In this document: positions 5,130 to 6,162 of the stretch, one piece after another
How the letters are laid out: each line of letters starts with the position of its first letter
How positions within the stretch are numbered: the stretch's first letter is position 1
Origin: Trueperaceae bacterium
Lineage (GTDB): Bacteria; Deinococcota; Deinococci; Deinococcales; Trueperaceae
Assembly (NCBI GenBank): GCA_011390455.1
Contig: JAABSI010000134.1
Span: forward strand, 1-6,162
Direction: 5' to 3'
Length of the DNA stretch: 6,162 nt
Made by a program: the position numbers and the translations under genes
The notes under the pieces: model-generated
Database searches by the model: none
Told to the model about the DNA's origin: nothing
The model's input: only the letters and a program-made list of their open reading frames with translations

Positions 5130-6162
5130 ATGACCCGCGTCCTCCGTTCCGCCTCCGTGCTCCTCCTGGTCGTGTTCGCCGCGACGTCGGCGCTGGCTCA
5201 GCCGGCCGGCGACGGTGCCCCGCCCTTCCCGGTGCCCGTCTACTTCTTCTGGGGCGATGGCTGCCCGCATTGCGCCACCCAGAAGGTCTTCCACGAGCAA
5301 CTGCTCGCCGACCACCCCAACGTGATCATCCACGAGTACGAGGTCTACAACGTGCCTGCGAACCGGCCGTTGATGGAGGCCATGGCGGCGGCCTTCGGGC
5401 GCCCGGTGACCGGCGTGCCGATGACCTTCATCGGCGATGAGGTGTGGGTCGGCTACACCGACGCCTACGGCCGCCAGATGCGCGACGCGGTCGCTCGCTA
5501 CGAGGCCTACGCGGCGCCCGACCCGGTCGACCGGGTCGACCCGGAGCTGCGCGAGCAGTTCGTGCCGACCCCGGCACCCTCCCCGCCGCCTCCGCCCGCG
5601 GGCTCCACCGGGGCCGCGGTGATCGACGTCCCCCTCATCGGGTCCATCGACGTCGCCAGTCGGGCGCTGTGGCTCTCCACCGCGCTGATCGCCTTCGTCG
5701 ACGGCTTCAACCCCTGTTCGCTCTGGGTGCTCGCGCTCCTGCTCGCGGTCGTCATCAACACCAAGTCGCGCCGGCGGGTGCTGTTGGTGGGCCTCACCTT
5801 CTTGATCGTCACGTCGGCGGTGTACGGCCTATTCATCGCCGGTCTGTTCAGTATCTTCTCGTACGTCTCGTTCCTCGGCTGGATCCGCGTGCTGGTCGCG
5901 GGCATCGCGCTCGCCTTCGCGCTGGTCAACCTCAAGGACTACGTGGCCTACAAGCAGGGGTTCAGCCTCACGATCGACGATGCCCAGAAGCCTGGGATCT
6001 ACAAGCGCATCCGCGGCGTGATGAACGCTCGCGCCTCGCTGCCCGCGACGCTGGCCGCCACCGGCGGGATGGCGCTCGGGGTGACGCTCGTCGAGCTCCC
6101 GTGCACGGCCGGGCTCCCGGTGCTGTGGACGACGATCGTCGCCGACGCGGGCGTCGGCTCCG
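5130..6162 (+). CDS. Exported thioredoxin-fold domain fused to a DsbD/CcdA-type membrane module, 3'-truncated
   Basis: The frame stays open to the window end, giving 344 complete codons. Residues 1-23 form a signal peptide (MTRVLRS, hydrophobic core, cleavage near SALA|Q). Residues about 33-127 are a thioredoxin/glutaredoxin-like domain: strand VPVYFFW, active site C45-P-H-C48, and the cis-proline loop G95-V-P97. CPHC is also the active site of E. coli DsbA. Residues 130-165 are a linker with a proline run (152-156). Membrane segments follow at about 179-210, 215-243, 248-272 and 305-340. C196 in the first (FNPC) and C325 in the fourth (ELPC) match the cysteine pair of DsbD/CcdA transmembrane domains (in TM1 and TM4), which carries electrons from cytosolic thioredoxin across the membrane. 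I infer that the two modules exchange electrons within one chain. Further helices should lie beyond the window. It is divergent from the large regulator. Whether it reduces cytochrome c apoproteins, misfolded thiols or another partner cannot be read here. Confidence 0.9.
   Translation, partial: MTRVLRSASVLLLVVFAATSALAQPAGDGAPPFPVPVYFFWGDGCPHCATQKVFHEQLLADHPNVIIHEYEVYNVPANRPLMEAMAAAFGRPVTGVPMTFIGDEVWVGYTDAYGRQMRDAVARYEAYAAPDPVDRVDPELREQFVPTPAPSPPPPPAGSTGAAVIDVPLIGSIDVASRALWLSTALIAFVDGFNPCSLWVLALLLAVVINTKSRRRVLLVGLTFLIVTSAVYGLFIAGLFSIFSYVSFLGWIRVLVAGIALAFALVNLKDYVAYKQGFSLTIDDAQKPGIYKRIRGVMNARASLPATLAATGGMALGVTLVELPCTAGLPVLWTTIVADAGVGS
5519..5538. repeat. Perfect 20-bp palindrome within the redoxin-fusion coding region
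   Basis: CGACCCGGTC followed by its exact reverse complement GACCGGGTCG, with no spacer. It lies where the thioredoxin domain ends and the linker begins, coding around DPVDRVD. It may form a hairpin in the mRNA between the two domains. It may also simply reflect repeated Asp/Val/Pro codons (GAC, GTC, CCG). Confidence 0.55.

Noticed and set aside
3979..5133. Plus-strand frame (384 codons) covering the DNA-binding and BTAD region
   Set aside because: Antisense shadow of the regulator; it also runs through the divergent promoter region.

Overview
The window comes from a very GC-rich bacterial chromosome (about 70% G+C by eye, strong G/C preference at third codon positions). The gene types present would fit Deinococcota (Trueperaceae-like), Actinomycetota or Chloroflexota: a Trk/Ktr RCK protein, a secreted Kelch propeller, a BTAD-STAND-TPR regulator and an exported redoxin-DsbD fusion. 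I lean weakly toward a Truepera-like Deinococcota, but nothing here is taxonomically decisive. There is no sign of mobile elements, RNA genes or CRISPR. Coding density is close to complete.

Layout. (1) Bases 2-544, plus strand: the 3' part of a Trk/Ktr-type potassium-channel regulatory subunit, whose start lies before the window. (2) 541-1503, plus strand: a secreted six-repeat Kelch protein, overlapping the channel regulator by 4 bases and so probably translationally coupled to it. (3) 1562-1777, plus strand: a 71-residue unrecognised protein with a good ribosome binding site. (4) 1693-5034, minus strand: a 1113-residue regulator with an N-terminal winged-helix/BTAD region, a STAND (NB-ARC-like) NTPase and a long TPR-like C-terminal half; it converges on the small gene and overlaps it tail to tail by 85 bases. 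(5) 5035-5129: a 95-base divergent intergenic region with a readable promoter for the regulator (TTGCCC-17-TACGCT) that puts transcription start almost at its ATG. (6) 5130 to the window end, plus strand: an exported thioredoxin-fold domain with a CPHC active site, a proline-rich linker, and a DsbD/CcdA-type membrane electron-transfer module, cut off by the window edge.

How the parts may work together. Genes 1 and 2 look like one transcription unit. The large regulator is divergent from the redoxin gene, so it could control that gene, itself, or both, but no operator is proven. The redoxin fusion is probably a self-contained route for passing reducing (or oxidising) equivalents across the membrane to extracytoplasmic thiols. 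The most noteworthy items are the reversed domain order of this fusion, the convergent 85-base coding overlap containing a perfect 16-base palindrome, the near-leaderless promoter of the regulator, and the coupling of a secreted Kelch protein to a cytosolic potassium-channel regulator.
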